Source: Oxytricha trifallax (taxonomy: Eukaryota > Ciliophora > Spirotrichea > Sporadotrichida > Oxytrichidae). Taken from it: DNA of 64,000 nucleotides. The translations under genes and the position numbers were made by a program. The stretch spans positions 1 through 64,000 of the forward strand of contig ARYC01017975.1 in NCBI GenBank assembly GCA_000711775.1, read 5' to 3'. A model generated the notes under the pieces. It saw only the letters and a program-made list of their open reading frames with translations. It was not told the origin of the DNA and searched no databases. Positions 11,791 to 21,227 of the stretch are shown here, one piece after another (positions within the stretch are counted from its first letter, which is position 1; every line of letters starts with the position of its first letter).

Positions 11791-12500
11791 AAAACCCCAA
11801 AACCCCTTAATGAGGTTTATAAGTGCTTTGATTTGTAGGTAATTTGATAGGGGTTGGGTTTATTAATTAAATGCGAGACAAAAAAATTAGCAAGCTTTTG
11901 GGGTCTATTTATGATGAAGAGTATATAGATTTAGTGTTTAAACTGCGATATTGATGTGATTTATACAGTGAATAAGTCAAACCAGTTCTTAATTTTAAGT
12001 CTATATCACTACTCTTAAAGCGAAGTCCATCAACTGTTCACTCACACTGCCTTATAGCAGTATAACTAAAGTAATATTAGCTGAATTCTAAGCCTTAGAG
12101 GAAATCAAAATTCCTATAGAAGCTTATTGACTATCTTATTAATGAAAAAACTTTGAAGTATAGGGCTCACTTCTCTCTCGACCAACGAGCTACTATCAAG
12201 TTCTTAGAACAACTGAGAGAGAAGTACCCTGAATAAGAGAATATATTGTCTGTTGATAATCTCTCTGTTCATAAGACTAAAGATACAAGAAAGAGTTATG
12301 AACAACTTATAATAATGCCAGTGTTCAACGTACCTTACAGTCCATAGTTCAATGAAATTGAGTTCTACTAGGGTATATTAATAGGCCATAACAAGAAACT
12401 GCTGCTATACCACTTGGATGCATGACCCACCAATCGATACAGTCGATTTTATAAAAAGTTCAGCTAAGAGAGTTGATTATTAATTATGCTGAATGTAAAA
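11791..12500 (+). mobile_element. Truncated TBE, left end plus deleted transposase
   Basis: Starts with AAAACCCCAAAACCCC and the same 48-bp inverted repeat as the element ending at 1040. Behind it lies the transposase gene in the orientation expected for this end. The element stops within or just after the transposase, and the 22-kDa and zinc-finger/kinase genes are absent. Beyond about 12500 the sequence is unrelated. Confidence 0.85.
11871..12488 (+). pseudogene. TBE 42-kDa DDE transposase, internally deleted
   Basis: ATG at 11871 begins a frame matching the intact-length transposase of the TBE at 17320-18367 (shared IDYLIN-KTL, SHCL and LNSKP motifs). A TGA sits where the relative has Gly in the RYGC motif. 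After the motif HFSLDQRA the sequence jumps straight to KFLEQLREKYP, skipping roughly 190 residues that hold the first catalytic Asp. The second Asp (VDNLSVHKTKDTR) and the Glu (PYSPQFNEIEF) remain. A further frameshift follows near 12420. It cannot encode an active enzyme. Confidence 0.85.
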
Positions 12501-12819
12501 ATAAATCAAATTTTTATTTATATTGATAATTGCTTTAATGGAAGTATGGTATAAGTTTATTTGACCTGCTTTGTACAAGAATGTCATGAGAGATAGACTC
12601 TTACAACAACTTCCGCAGACTCAGATATTCCTGACAGTCTTAATTGCTGTAGATTTGAACATCGGGAGTACCCCTTCGAGCATCTTCAGTGTTATTTGCC
12701 CCAAAGAAGTAATGTAGATCTCTTATGAATGTTCAACGTCCATTTCGCAACACTGATCTCAAGTGCGAAAGATGTAAAGCTCCAGCAGACAAAAGTTAAG
12801 GATTGCCACGAATTCTTCA

Positions 12820-13359
12820 ATGCCACAAGAATTTCGTGAACTCAGCTTATGCTGGCAAATGGAGATAATATAAATTTTGCAGTTCATTAGTCAATTATCG
12901 TTCAAAGGAGAGAATATTGTCTCTCGACTTAAATTGCGCTGCAAATTATTCGATGATAACCCAGAGCACATTGCTTGTTATCTAATAAATGAGAGGTATC
13001 ATGAGGTCGACCCCGGAAAGCTACATGATGATCGAGAGCTCTTGTCATCTGCGAATACCGATTCCAGTTATATGCCTATAAATTTTAATCTAAACATAAC
13101 CCTGAAACTTACTTACAAGAACTCGTCCTTGCAATATACAGTGACATCTTTAGTAGATGTTCTCTTTTTATTAGCGTCGAGCTTATTTGTCTATTTGCTG
13201 AATGCTCATTCAGGTTTCTGCATTCTCGGTAATACCTCTCTGTGTTTAATGATAAATAAATTTACTTTAATTTTACATTTGTAATTGAAAGACTTACATT
13301 TGTATTGCTATCGGGAGGTTACTCTCAGAGTTTCTAGGTGTCGAAATAGTAACAAGTGA
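12820..13359 (+). CDS. Unknown protein, 179 aa, left palindrome arm
   Basis: ATG at 12820 opens a frame to TGA 13357-13359, with TAA/TAG read as Gln. The middle part (FKGENIVSRLKLRC, then an acidic D/H-rich stretch around residues 55-75) looks like real protein. A hydrophobic segment near residues 105-125 (TSLVDVLFLLASSLFVYLL) could span a membrane. No family recognised. The frame stays open upstream of 12820 to about 12763, so the start could be earlier. An alternative frame through the first 150 bp with a CERC motif exists and cannot be excluded. The identical copy on the right arm is convergent with it. Confidence 0.55.
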
Positions 13360-13730
13360 AGTTACTGTGGTCCGGTTCGATGAGCGTTCCTGTGGAATAG
13401 CCATCCATTAATTAACCTATAAAAATTTAATTATAATATTAATTACCTTTAGTATGTTTAATCAATATATTAAATTATTTTGTCAAGTTAAGCCTAAGCT
13501 GACAAGAAATTTAAAAATTATTATTAATTTAATAGTATATTTTATTTTCGTTATTTATATTTTAAATTTATTTAATTAAATTTCTTGTCAGCTTAGGCTT
13601 AACTTGACAAAATAATTTAATATATTGATTAAACATACTAAAGGTAATTAATATTATAATTAAATTTTTATAGGTTAATTAATGGATGGCTATTCCACAG
13701 GAACGCTCATCGAACCGGACCACAGTAACT

Positions 13731-14270
13731 TCACTTGTTACTATTTCGACACCTAGAAACTCTGAGAGTAACCTCCCGATAGCAATACAAATGTAAGTCT
13801 TTCAATTACAAATGTAAAATTAAAGTAAATTTATTTATCATTAAACACAGAGAGGTATTACCGAGAATGCAGAAACCTGAATGAGCATTCAGCAAATAGA
13901 CAAATAAGCTCGACGCTAATAAAAAGAGAACATCTACTAAAGATGTCACTGTATATTGCAAGGACGAGTTCTTGTAAGTAAGTTTCAGGGTTATGTTTAG
14001 ATTAAAATTTATAGGCATATAACTGGAATCGGTATTCGCAGATGACAAGAGCTCTCGATCATCATGTAGCTTTCCGGGGTCGACCTCATGATACCTCTCA
14101 TTTATTAGATAACAAGCAATGTGCTCTGGGTTATCATCGAATAATTTGCAGCGCAATTTAAGTCGAGAGACAATATTCTCTCCTTTGAACGATAATTGAC
14201 TAATGAACTGCAAAATTTATATTATCTCCATTTGCCAGCAAAAGCTGAGTTCACGAAATTCTTGTGGCAT
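13731..14270 (-). CDS. Unknown protein, 179 aa, right palindrome arm
   Basis: Mirror copy of 12820-13359, from ATG at 14270 to TGA at 13733-13731. One base difference changes Leu to Phe near residue 10. It converges on the left-arm copy across the AT-rich palindrome centre and its 5' end lies about 95 bp from the TBE terminus. Confidence 0.55.
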
Positions 14271-14546
14271 TGAAGAATTCGTGGCAATCCTTAACTTTTG
14301 TCTGCTGGAGCTTTACATCTTTCGCACTTGAGATCAGTGTTGCGAAATGGACGTTGAACATTCAAAACCCAAAAACCCTTTCAGTAGTTTGATTGAGTTT
14401 TTGATTGATAAAAGTAGACTATTAGTGCATACTTTATTAGGGTTTTAATAGGGTTTATGTAGGGGTTTAATGTTTAAATATTAGTAATTTAAGTGAGTAT
14501 AGCAAGCGAGTTTTTTTAAATATTTCACACAAACATAAGCTTAGAG

Positions 14547-15969
14547 TCATGTGGCAGTTCTCTGAATCTTATCTTTCTAAGTTGATGTTTGATTGCTTCT
14601 ATTGTTTGTTAATTCTCTTAGCTTGGCTTGATAATAGTTGAGTATGAAAGTTCTCTAAGACCTCCATTTATTTTATTTTATCGAGATATTGTTTAATTCT
14701 CTGCTTAGAATCTCTCTCACACCTGCAGCTAAAGTAATCGTTTCTTGGCATGTCACTCTCATTATTATTACTGCTAGAGCCCAGATATCCCATTAAGTGT
14801 CTCCATCTCTCCAATCCTCTCTCTCAGGAAAATATCCAGGAGTGCCGTATACATTTCCTTATGCAGAGGCTTGCACTCTTTGAGCTCTATTGAAGTCAAT
14901 AATAAAAACTCTAAGAGGCTGAAAGTTCATCATGATGTTCTCTGGCTTTAAGTCTCTATGAACATAACCAAGCTTGTGAAGCTCTTCAATCCCCTCAACT
15001 ATCTACTATACTATCTAGCCAATTATCTCTGACATCAATTGTCAGATAAGAATTCTCTGTAAGTCATTTCTAATAAAGGAAGCCTGAAGGCTACATGATC
15101 TTTAACAAGTAAAAGAGCATCAAGCTAGATGATATGCCTGCACTCATTTAACTTTGCCTTTTAAAGAGCATAATACTCATTAGCAAATTCCATTTGGAAC
15201 TTGTCATCAGCAAGGAAGTAATTGAAAGGATATATCTTATAAGCATATTAGTCATCAGTAATGACTCTCTTCTCAACTTTATCTTCAAGAGTAAGGTAGC
15301 TTTCTAGGCAAGAATCTAAGTCAATAATTTTTAATATAGGAATCTTCATTGCCTCAATTTTAACCATAATTTTATTGATCTCAGAGACGGGAAAGTTCTG
15401 ACTGCTTTCTTCATTTTAACTTACTTCTAGACTTCAACTCTAAGAGACTCCACTGAGTTTCTTGATCTTCTCTTTTAAAGGAATCTATTACCAGTAGCTT
15501 CATGAATAAAGACAAAACTTTAATTGTGCTTTTTCTTTAAGTGCACTTTGAGATCTCTAGTATGAGAATATGGCTTCTCACAGAACTCACAGACATACTT
15601 CCCATCTTTCTTTTAATGCTTGAGATATAACCTTGGCATATCGTTGTGTACATCTCTAAAGTGTCTATTATAAGTTGACTTGTAAGGGAAAACTTTATTG
15701 CATTCTTTGCATTAATAGTCAACTTTGGCTGGTATTTATTAATGCTCTATGGAGGGTTGTTTAACCTCCTCCTCAATTTGCACAGCTTCTTTGATGACCT
15801 CCTTCTTAACTTATATTTAAATCTCAAAGCTAGACTGGTCAAAGTTGTCATAAGTAGGCTCCCACTGAGTACAAGCGTCTCTGGTCTCTACTTTTTTTGG
15901 TTGCTGGAATGATAATTTTGATTGATTTTACCCAAGCAATGCCGCTCTTCTCAGAAGGTTAGCGCTCAT
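14547..15969 (-). CDS. TBE 57-kDa zinc-finger/protein-kinase protein
   Basis: ATG at 15969, stop TGA at 14549-14547, about 470 codons. Order: acidic N-terminal region, two C2H2 zinc fingers (CKECNKVFPYKSTYNRH, and CEFCEKPYSHTRDLKVH) near residues 80-140, then a kinase-like domain. The kinase shows YAYKIYPFNYFL, catalytic loop HRDLKPEN (14941-14965), DFNRA in place of DFG (14881-14900), GTPGYFPE and WDIWALAVIIM. The frame changes at 15402-15424, where a 23-nt GT...AG segment spliced out would restore it: an unusually small intron, or an indel. A second break lies near 15031-15045 with no obvious intron, so the gene may be damaged. The role in TBE biology is unknown. Confidence 0.88.
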
Positions 15970-16524
15970 TTTAGTTTGCTGATATATTTTATTATAATAA
16001 TGATAAAATATACCTTGATAAACTTTAAAGTAGAGTATAAGACACTCCAGTAGATTTTCGCTGAGAGGTAAGAAAATTAAACAACCATAAAAGACTGTAA
16101 GTTGACATATTTTATAAGAATTTTATACATTTTAGTAAATTAAAATACTCCTAATGAAGTTTCGTTTCTCTAGAAGGTCCTCCAAATCAAGTTTGAACTT
16201 AATTTGGAGGTAAAGGTATTAAACATTTTTAATTTAATATGCTCCTAATTAAGTTTTAACCTTAAAATTTAAATCCTAATAAAGTTTAATTAATTTGGAG
16301 GACCTCCTAAAATAATTAAACATTATTAGGAGCAATTTAATGGAGATAGAATAATAAAAATAGAAATCAATCTGGGAAACTTGGAGCAAGTTTTTCAATG
16401 CTTCTCCGCATATTTCAAGGTTGATCCAGTAGGTCCTCCCTATTTAGTAGTAAAATGTTAATAAACTTAGAATGGATATCCATAATTTTAAATTTCATTA
16501 ACATTTCTAGAAAGAGGAAGCAAG
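15970..16524. promoter_or_regulatory. Divergent intergenic region of the TBE with repeats and hairpins
   Basis: This gap between the zinc-finger/kinase gene (minus) and the 22-kDa gene (plus) must hold both promoters. It contains CCTCCAAAT/ATTTGGAGG as a hairpin (16179-16210), a nearby TTTGGAGGACCTCC, and three copies of a CTCCTAAT-x-AAGTTT-like motif near 16147, 16240 and 16272. No known ciliate promoter element can be assigned from sequence alone. Confidence 0.5.
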
Positions 16525-17313
16525 ATGGAGTCTATGAATGATGCAATGAAGAGAATTCAATCTCAAAACTTAATAGGAAAATTTCGAAGTAAAGAGGACC
16601 TTAAAGATATTTGGTAAACAAGGTAAGTTCTTAAGTAAGATTAATAAATCCATTATAGTTGGATTGTTCTTGCCGACTCAGGAGGGAACTAAAATCTCAT
16701 TCCTAAAAGCCTTACAGAGTGAAGAGAAAAAAGCTTTTAAGTCTAATGAAATTAGGATGATAGAGATACCTAACTACCCTGAAATTTCAGTAACAAACCT
16801 CTATGATGATGCTATGAGTGATCCAGATGTTGCTCTCTACCTTCCATCAAAGTTGCAACTCTCTAATAAGTTGCCAGAGAGAAACTTTTTCTTTGGTGTC
16901 CTTGGAACTCTGAAACCTGAGTACTTAAATGAAGTAATTTAAGAAGCTCATAAGAAACGCTACAGCATCTCTCCTGAAGAAAAAGAGAAGCAAGGTATTA
17001 AAATCAGCGAGACCTGGCTCTAGGAACTTCAAAAGCATCCTTTCATCTCAAGTAAGCTTAGCCTTCTAACTTTATAGAAAAACCTGGTACTGCTATATAC
17101 TTGATGAAAGAGCGCAGCAAATTAAACAGAGAGAGAAAGTCTCAAGTAAAACATGAATTGAGTAAGAGACTCTTCAAAGATTTATAAAAGCCAGAAGAGA
17201 TGAACATAGATGCGGGAGCTGGCACTAAGAGAAGAAACATAGGCCCAAGCAAGCCTTAAGAGGAAGAAAAGAAAGAGAAGCCAAATCCTTTTACAGGCAA
17301 ATTTAATATGTGA
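16525..17313 (+). CDS. TBE 22-kDa protein
   Basis: ATG at 16525, exon 1 to 16622, a 36-nt GTAAGT...TTATAG intron (16623-16658), exon 2 to TGA 17311-17313. The core (FLPT, FLKALQ, IPNYPEISVTNLYDDA, then FFFGVLGTLKPEYL near the middle) recurs in the relatives at 37061-37693, 55065-55600 and 31191-31733, which marks the family. The C-terminus is charged and rich in Lys and Glu. The exon 1 and exon 2 phases as read differ by one base, so either a 1-bp indel is present or the splice site differs. It ends 6 bp before the convergent transposase stop. Function unknown; conservation suggests a transposition cofactor. Confidence 0.85.
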
Positions 17314-17319
17314 GCTTAT

Positions 17320-18367
17320 TCATTCGTTTAAATCTAAAACTTATTTATATACACAAAATCTCCCTTCTCTTGCGAATACTTTAGCTTTCTCATCGCTGAG
17401 TCTCTTAGCAGCACTCTTAATAAAATCGACTGTATCTATCTTCAAGTCATGCATCAAGTGATAGAGTAGGAGTTTCTTGTAGTGGACTTTCAATAACCCC
17501 CAATATAATTCAATTCCATTGAACTGAGGACTGTAGGGAACATTAAATAAAGGTGTTATATTTAGGCGTTCATATTCCTTCCTTGTGTCTTTAGTTTTAT
17601 GGACAGATAAGTTATCTACAAACAGAATAATCTCTTAGTCGGCGTACTTATCTCTGAGTTATTGCAAGAACTTTATGTATTATTCGGTCTTTATTGAGCG
17701 AGGGTGGATAACATAAGTCTCGAGGCCACTATCTTCACTTATTCCACCGAGAATAGCATGAGTTTACACCTTGACCTTTTAGTCATATAATTCAATATTG
17801 CTATATCTTTTATACCAAGACCTTGATATGAAGGTATTAAACGTGAATACTGCCTCATCAGCGTGTATGAACTTAATGATATTAGTAATAGCCCTCTGCA
17901 TTTAATCGAATATATATTTTAAATTATCCTTATAAAATGGAACATTAAAATCAATCACTCTCTTAATGCGATTGACTGTCTTGTAAGATATTCCGTTCTT
18001 TTTATATATGTTAGCTATCGATTAAGCAGAGATATGAAGCTCAGGAAATTGGCGATGAAACATCACAGCTCTCTAGGACAGAGAGAAGTGAGCCCAGTAT
18101 TAAAGAGTCTTATCATTAATAAGATAATCGATATGATGCTGCTAAAATTTAAGAGGTCTTTTAGGCTTAGAATTAAGAGGCTATCTCTTTAAATTCAATA
18201 CTAATAGACAGTGAGACCTAACAGTTGCAGGAGATTTATGGAGCAGTCTTGCTATAGATTTAATTAAGAATAGGTCTGAGTTGATCACTATAATCATCGC
18301 ACCCATAACGCAACTTAAACAATAAATATATATACTCACTGTCAGAAACAGACCCCAAAACTCGCAT
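17320..18367 (-). CDS. TBE 42-kDa DDE transposase
   Basis: ATG at 18367, TGA at 17322-17320, about 349 codons with TAA/TAG as Gln. N-terminal helix-turn-helix-like region (LRYG, then SIARLLHKSPATVRSH), then an IS630/Tc1/mariner-type DDE core: Asp in FIHADEAVF, Asp in LFVDNLSVHK, Glu in PYSPQFNGIELYW, with 34 residues between the second Asp and the Glu. One frame break lies at about 18259-18265. Compared with the truncated copy at 11871, two bases appear to be missing after LN, so this copy is probably inactive unless recoded. TBE transposases act in developmental genome rearrangement in Oxytricha as well as in transposition (established knowledge). Confidence 0.93.
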
Positions 18368-18503
18368 ATACTCACTTAAATTACTAATATTTAAACATTA
18401 AACACCAACATAACCCTATTAAAACCCTAATAAAGTATGCACTAATAGTCCACTTTTATCAACCAAAAACTAAATCAAACTACTGAAAGGGTTTTGGGGT
18501 TTT

Positions 18504-18815
18504 GAATGTGACAAGAAATGTAAAGAAGAGGGGAAAGGAGAGGGGGGGGGGCAGTAAAATCTCCAGACTGGTCTTTCTTCGCATGAGAGACTGGGCATTC
18601 CCTGATGCAGTTGTCTTGAGTGAGAGTAGTGATTTATTAGTAGACCGGGAGACTGCAAATACTACATCAAGCGCAACTTTCGCCAGGGCGTGTGCTGTGT
18701 GCCCCGAGCACCCAAATTCCTCATAGATTTCGAAGGGCTACAAAATGACCTTAAGTTCGCCCCGCTAGCTCAGTATTCGCTGAAAGACTCGACTGCAACA
18801 AAGTCTGCCATGTTT
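18504..18815. other. GC-rich island beside the TBE, probable MDS
   Basis: Markedly GC-rich, with a run of ten G near 18542, then abrupt AT-rich DNA after about 18815. A plus frame is open from the TBE end to beyond 18900 under the ciliate code. A minus frame starting MADFVAVESF near 18812 is also protein-like but has an in-frame TGA after 13 codons. I cannot decide the strand. No recognised domain. Confidence 0.4.
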
Positions 18816-19720
18816 TGTAATTTTAAATATTTAATCGTTTAATAGTTTAAATTAAGGGTTTTATAAATCACTTTTTAATTTTCACTTTCCATTGGTTTTT
18901 CCAATCTCACTAATGGGTTTTGACTTTTGATATATTTGGAAGATGAGGAATTCTTAATTTAATTTATCATACTCACGATTCCTTAAAAAATTACTCTTGG
19001 GGTTTTATCAATAATTGCCATTAATTTTATATTTAATATTTAGATGCTAATAAGAGATATATTCAAGAATGTGTGAATTTTATGAAACAAACGCTGGCTA
19101 TTAAAACCATAATTCATAATAATAAAAGTAAATGGAAATTCATAAGTAAATGAGAAAACAACAAAGAAGAATGAAAGATAGATGCATGAAATGAGAGTAA
19201 AAGTAAATTTCTCAATTTTAAAGATAGAAGGGGCAAATTCCTCATAATAATTTTTGAATAATAATTGGACTTAGATTTAATTTTATTAATAATTTATTAG
19301 TTATATTTTATTTAATTACAATTGAAAAAGCAATCGATATTTTAGTCTTTTTAAAGTTGATAAAATATAATCATTTAATTCTTCTTAATTATCAATATTT
19401 AATATTTATAAAAAGTGTTATTAGAAAATCTAAAAATAATATAGCATATTTTATATATATATAAGTAATATACTTATATATTCATAGTTTTGAATATATG
19501 TAAATGGGATTTTCATATCTTTAAAATATACAAACAAATATTCAAACTAAGTGAGAGCAAAATGAATAATCTCAGTACATATTGGGTATAAGAACTTAAT
19601 ATTAAGATATGACTATGATTTAAGTGGAGTTACTGCAATAAAATTGTAAACTATTCATTAATCGTAATGAATGATTTCAAATAAAGAAGCTATTGGCATT
19701 AATCGAAATCAAAACTTCTA
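18816..19720. other. AT-rich stretch, no gene seen
   Basis: Mostly AT-rich, low complexity. Contains a GGGTTTT-rich patch near 18855-18925 but no real telomeric array. The weakly coding-like sequence before 20072 begins near the end of this stretch. Confidence 0.45.
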
Positions 19721-20071
19721 TTTATGTAGTAAAGGATATTTTGTCATTATAAACAGCTGTGGTATGTATAACAATTTATAAGTACCAGAATCTAAATTTA
19801 GAAATCAATTTCTAGAAACCTATTGGACTCATCGACTAAATTAGAAAGTCGCTATAGATAAACGAGTAACTTATCAAAAGACCCACGCAATCCACAATTC
19901 ACAAAAAGACAACAGCCCAGGTATTCAGCTTCAATTAAACTCCCAAACGGTAACCAAAATCTTACTATTCCCTGGTTCACTATAATGATACAAGTGACTT
20001 CTCTAACCCAGAAACATCTTATATTTCCAATAAATATAAAGAGTCCAAGTCATAATTTATTAAAAAATTAC

Positions 20072-20694
20072 ATGGGGAACTGCTCAAGCAGAGAAGTCAG
20101 CATCCCGGAGAACTACAAACAACCCTCAATCATCTCAGACGATTACGGCTCTGAGCCAGAGGAAACATCAGTGTAGGAAGACAATTTAAGTAAAGTCATT
20201 CAATTCAAGGTAGGAACATTGATAATAGCCGGTTGGCATATAACAATTTTAATTAAATGACCTAAATGAAATAATTAATTATGTCAAGGTATACCTAGAT
20301 GCAACATGCATTAGGCAGCTGATAGGTAGCCTACGTCAACAGAAGAAGACCTGGTAACAAAATCTCAAATGAAGCCTGGAAATCAATGTTAGGACACTAA
20401 AAGTCAACAACAACTCTTTTAATTCAAGCAGCCTATACTCATTTATATCTGCAGAAGTATCTCGAAACTTCTTTAATTATTTTAAAGAGTTTGCAATATA
20501 TTAATCAGCAAAAGATATAAATATATTTTTATAGAGTAGATAACTTACAAACTCTTGAATTGACTAGTAAAGACATCAGACAAGGCTATACAAGGAGTTA
20601 GAGCCACGCTGTCAATTATCCTTAAAAACAACTGAAAAAACTTATCTTCAACCATAAAGTTAGATTCAAACTGCAATTTAATGACAAGTCTTGA
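20072..20694 (+). CDS. Putative N-myristoylated protein, three MDSs separated by two IESs
   Basis: ATG at 20072 begins MGNCSS, a classic N-myristoylation and palmitoylation start, followed by an acidic stretch (ISDDYGSEPEETS). The frame runs to 20212, where TCAAGGTA is repeated at 20284-20291. Removing 20213-20291 continues the frame. A second spacer, 20355-20379, is bounded by CCTGG (20350-20354 and 20375-20379), and its removal continues the frame to TGA 20692-20694. The joined coding length is 519 bp, 172 codons plus stop, with no internal TGA. Unjoined, the frame is lost at the first spacer and meets TGA in the second. The rest of the protein is basic and Gln-rich with no known domain. 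The frame is also open upstream of the ATG to about 19725, so an earlier start is possible. Confidence 0.78.
20213..20291. other. IES with 8-bp pointer TCAAGGTA
   Basis: AT-rich 79-bp spacer. The pointer copies are at 20205-20212 and 20284-20291. Deletion leaving one copy restores an open coding frame across the junction. Alternative reading as an intron (GT...AG) is possible at the left edge but does not fit the exact repeat. Confidence 0.72.
20355..20379. other. IES with 5-bp pointer CCTGG
   Basis: A 25-bp spacer containing an in-frame TGA, flanked by CCTGG on both sides. Deletion removes the stop and restores a frame that then stays open for 100 codons. Confidence 0.68.
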
Positions 20695-20821
20695 TTAACT
20701 TGGCAGTCTTCATCAAGAAGGATTTAACTCTACTAATCACAATAAATCTTATAATAACAATTATAATTAAATATATAATTAAATATATGTAAACAAACAT
20801 AAGATACATTTAAGATCTTAC

Positions 20822-20953
20822 ATGACAGACAATGGAGTCAGTATCATTGGATTAGGAAAGAAATTCAATTTGAATAAAGGAAGAAAAAGACTGAGAAGAC
20901 AGAGAAAACCAAAGGAGAGTAAAAACCTTAAGAGAAGAAATAGATATTGGTGA
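20822..20953 (+). CDS. Short basic ORF, 43 codons, uncertain
   Basis: ATG at 20822 to TGA at 20951-20953, very rich in Lys and Arg. It may be the first MDS of another gene or chance, since a second frame over the same bases is also protein-like (TLREEIDIGESDS). No function can be given. Confidence 0.25.
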   Translation: MTDNGVSIIGLGKKFNLNKGRKRLRRQRKPKESKNLKRRNRYW

Positions 20954-21227
20954 AAGTGATTCCCTTAAAATAAGGAGCATGTAAGGGCTTGATCCTTAAC
21001 CAATAATAATAACTAGATAATCCTTGAAAAAACATATATTAAGATTATTATAATAAATATTATATTTTTAATCTATATCAGATATCATTTCACAGCCTCA
21101 TTTCATGAAAAATATCATATGTAAAATGTATTTTAAAATTAAAGTCAATAAAATGCATGAAAAAGGAAGAATTACTTAAAAACTCATATCTCTTAAGCAT
21201 TACAGATAATTAAACAGATCACAAGCC

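Larger units (their letters stand above)
12726..14364. repeat. Near-perfect 1.64-kb palindrome (787-bp arms, 65-bp centre)
   Basis: Arms 12726-13512 and 13578-14364 are inverted copies with almost no differences (one seen in the arm motif CAGCTT-TGCTGG). The centre of symmetry is near 13545. The right arm ends exactly where the complete TBE begins at 14364. The left arm's outer flank is unrelated. Each arm contains the same 179-codon ORF. The near-identity points to a recent inverted duplication or ongoing gene conversion. Confidence 0.93.
14364..18503. mobile_element. Complete telomere-bearing element (TBE), 4.14 kb
   Basis: Both ends begin with telomere-like AAAACCC-C-AAAACCC and continue as inverted repeats of roughly 140 bp (14364 to about 14510, and about 18362-18503). 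Inside are the three genes known from Oxytricha TBEs in the usual order: zinc-finger/kinase on minus, 22-kDa on plus, 42-kDa DDE transposase on minus. The length equals the roughly 4.1 kb known for TBEs. A clean 3-bp ANT target duplication is not visible; the flanking trinucleotides read ATT-C left and G-AAT right, in inverted orientation. TBEs are germline-limited and removed during macronuclear development. Confidence 0.96.

Noticed and set aside
14359..18508. 3-bp ANT target duplication around the complete TBE
   Set aside because: The flanking trinucleotides read ATT and AAT in inverted, not direct, orientation, and the left flank is a palindrome arm. A target duplication cannot be claimed.
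18855..18925. GGGTTTT-rich patch as a telomere or TBE end
   Set aside because: No tandem G4T4 array and no adjoining inverted repeat. Only isolated GGGTTTT units.
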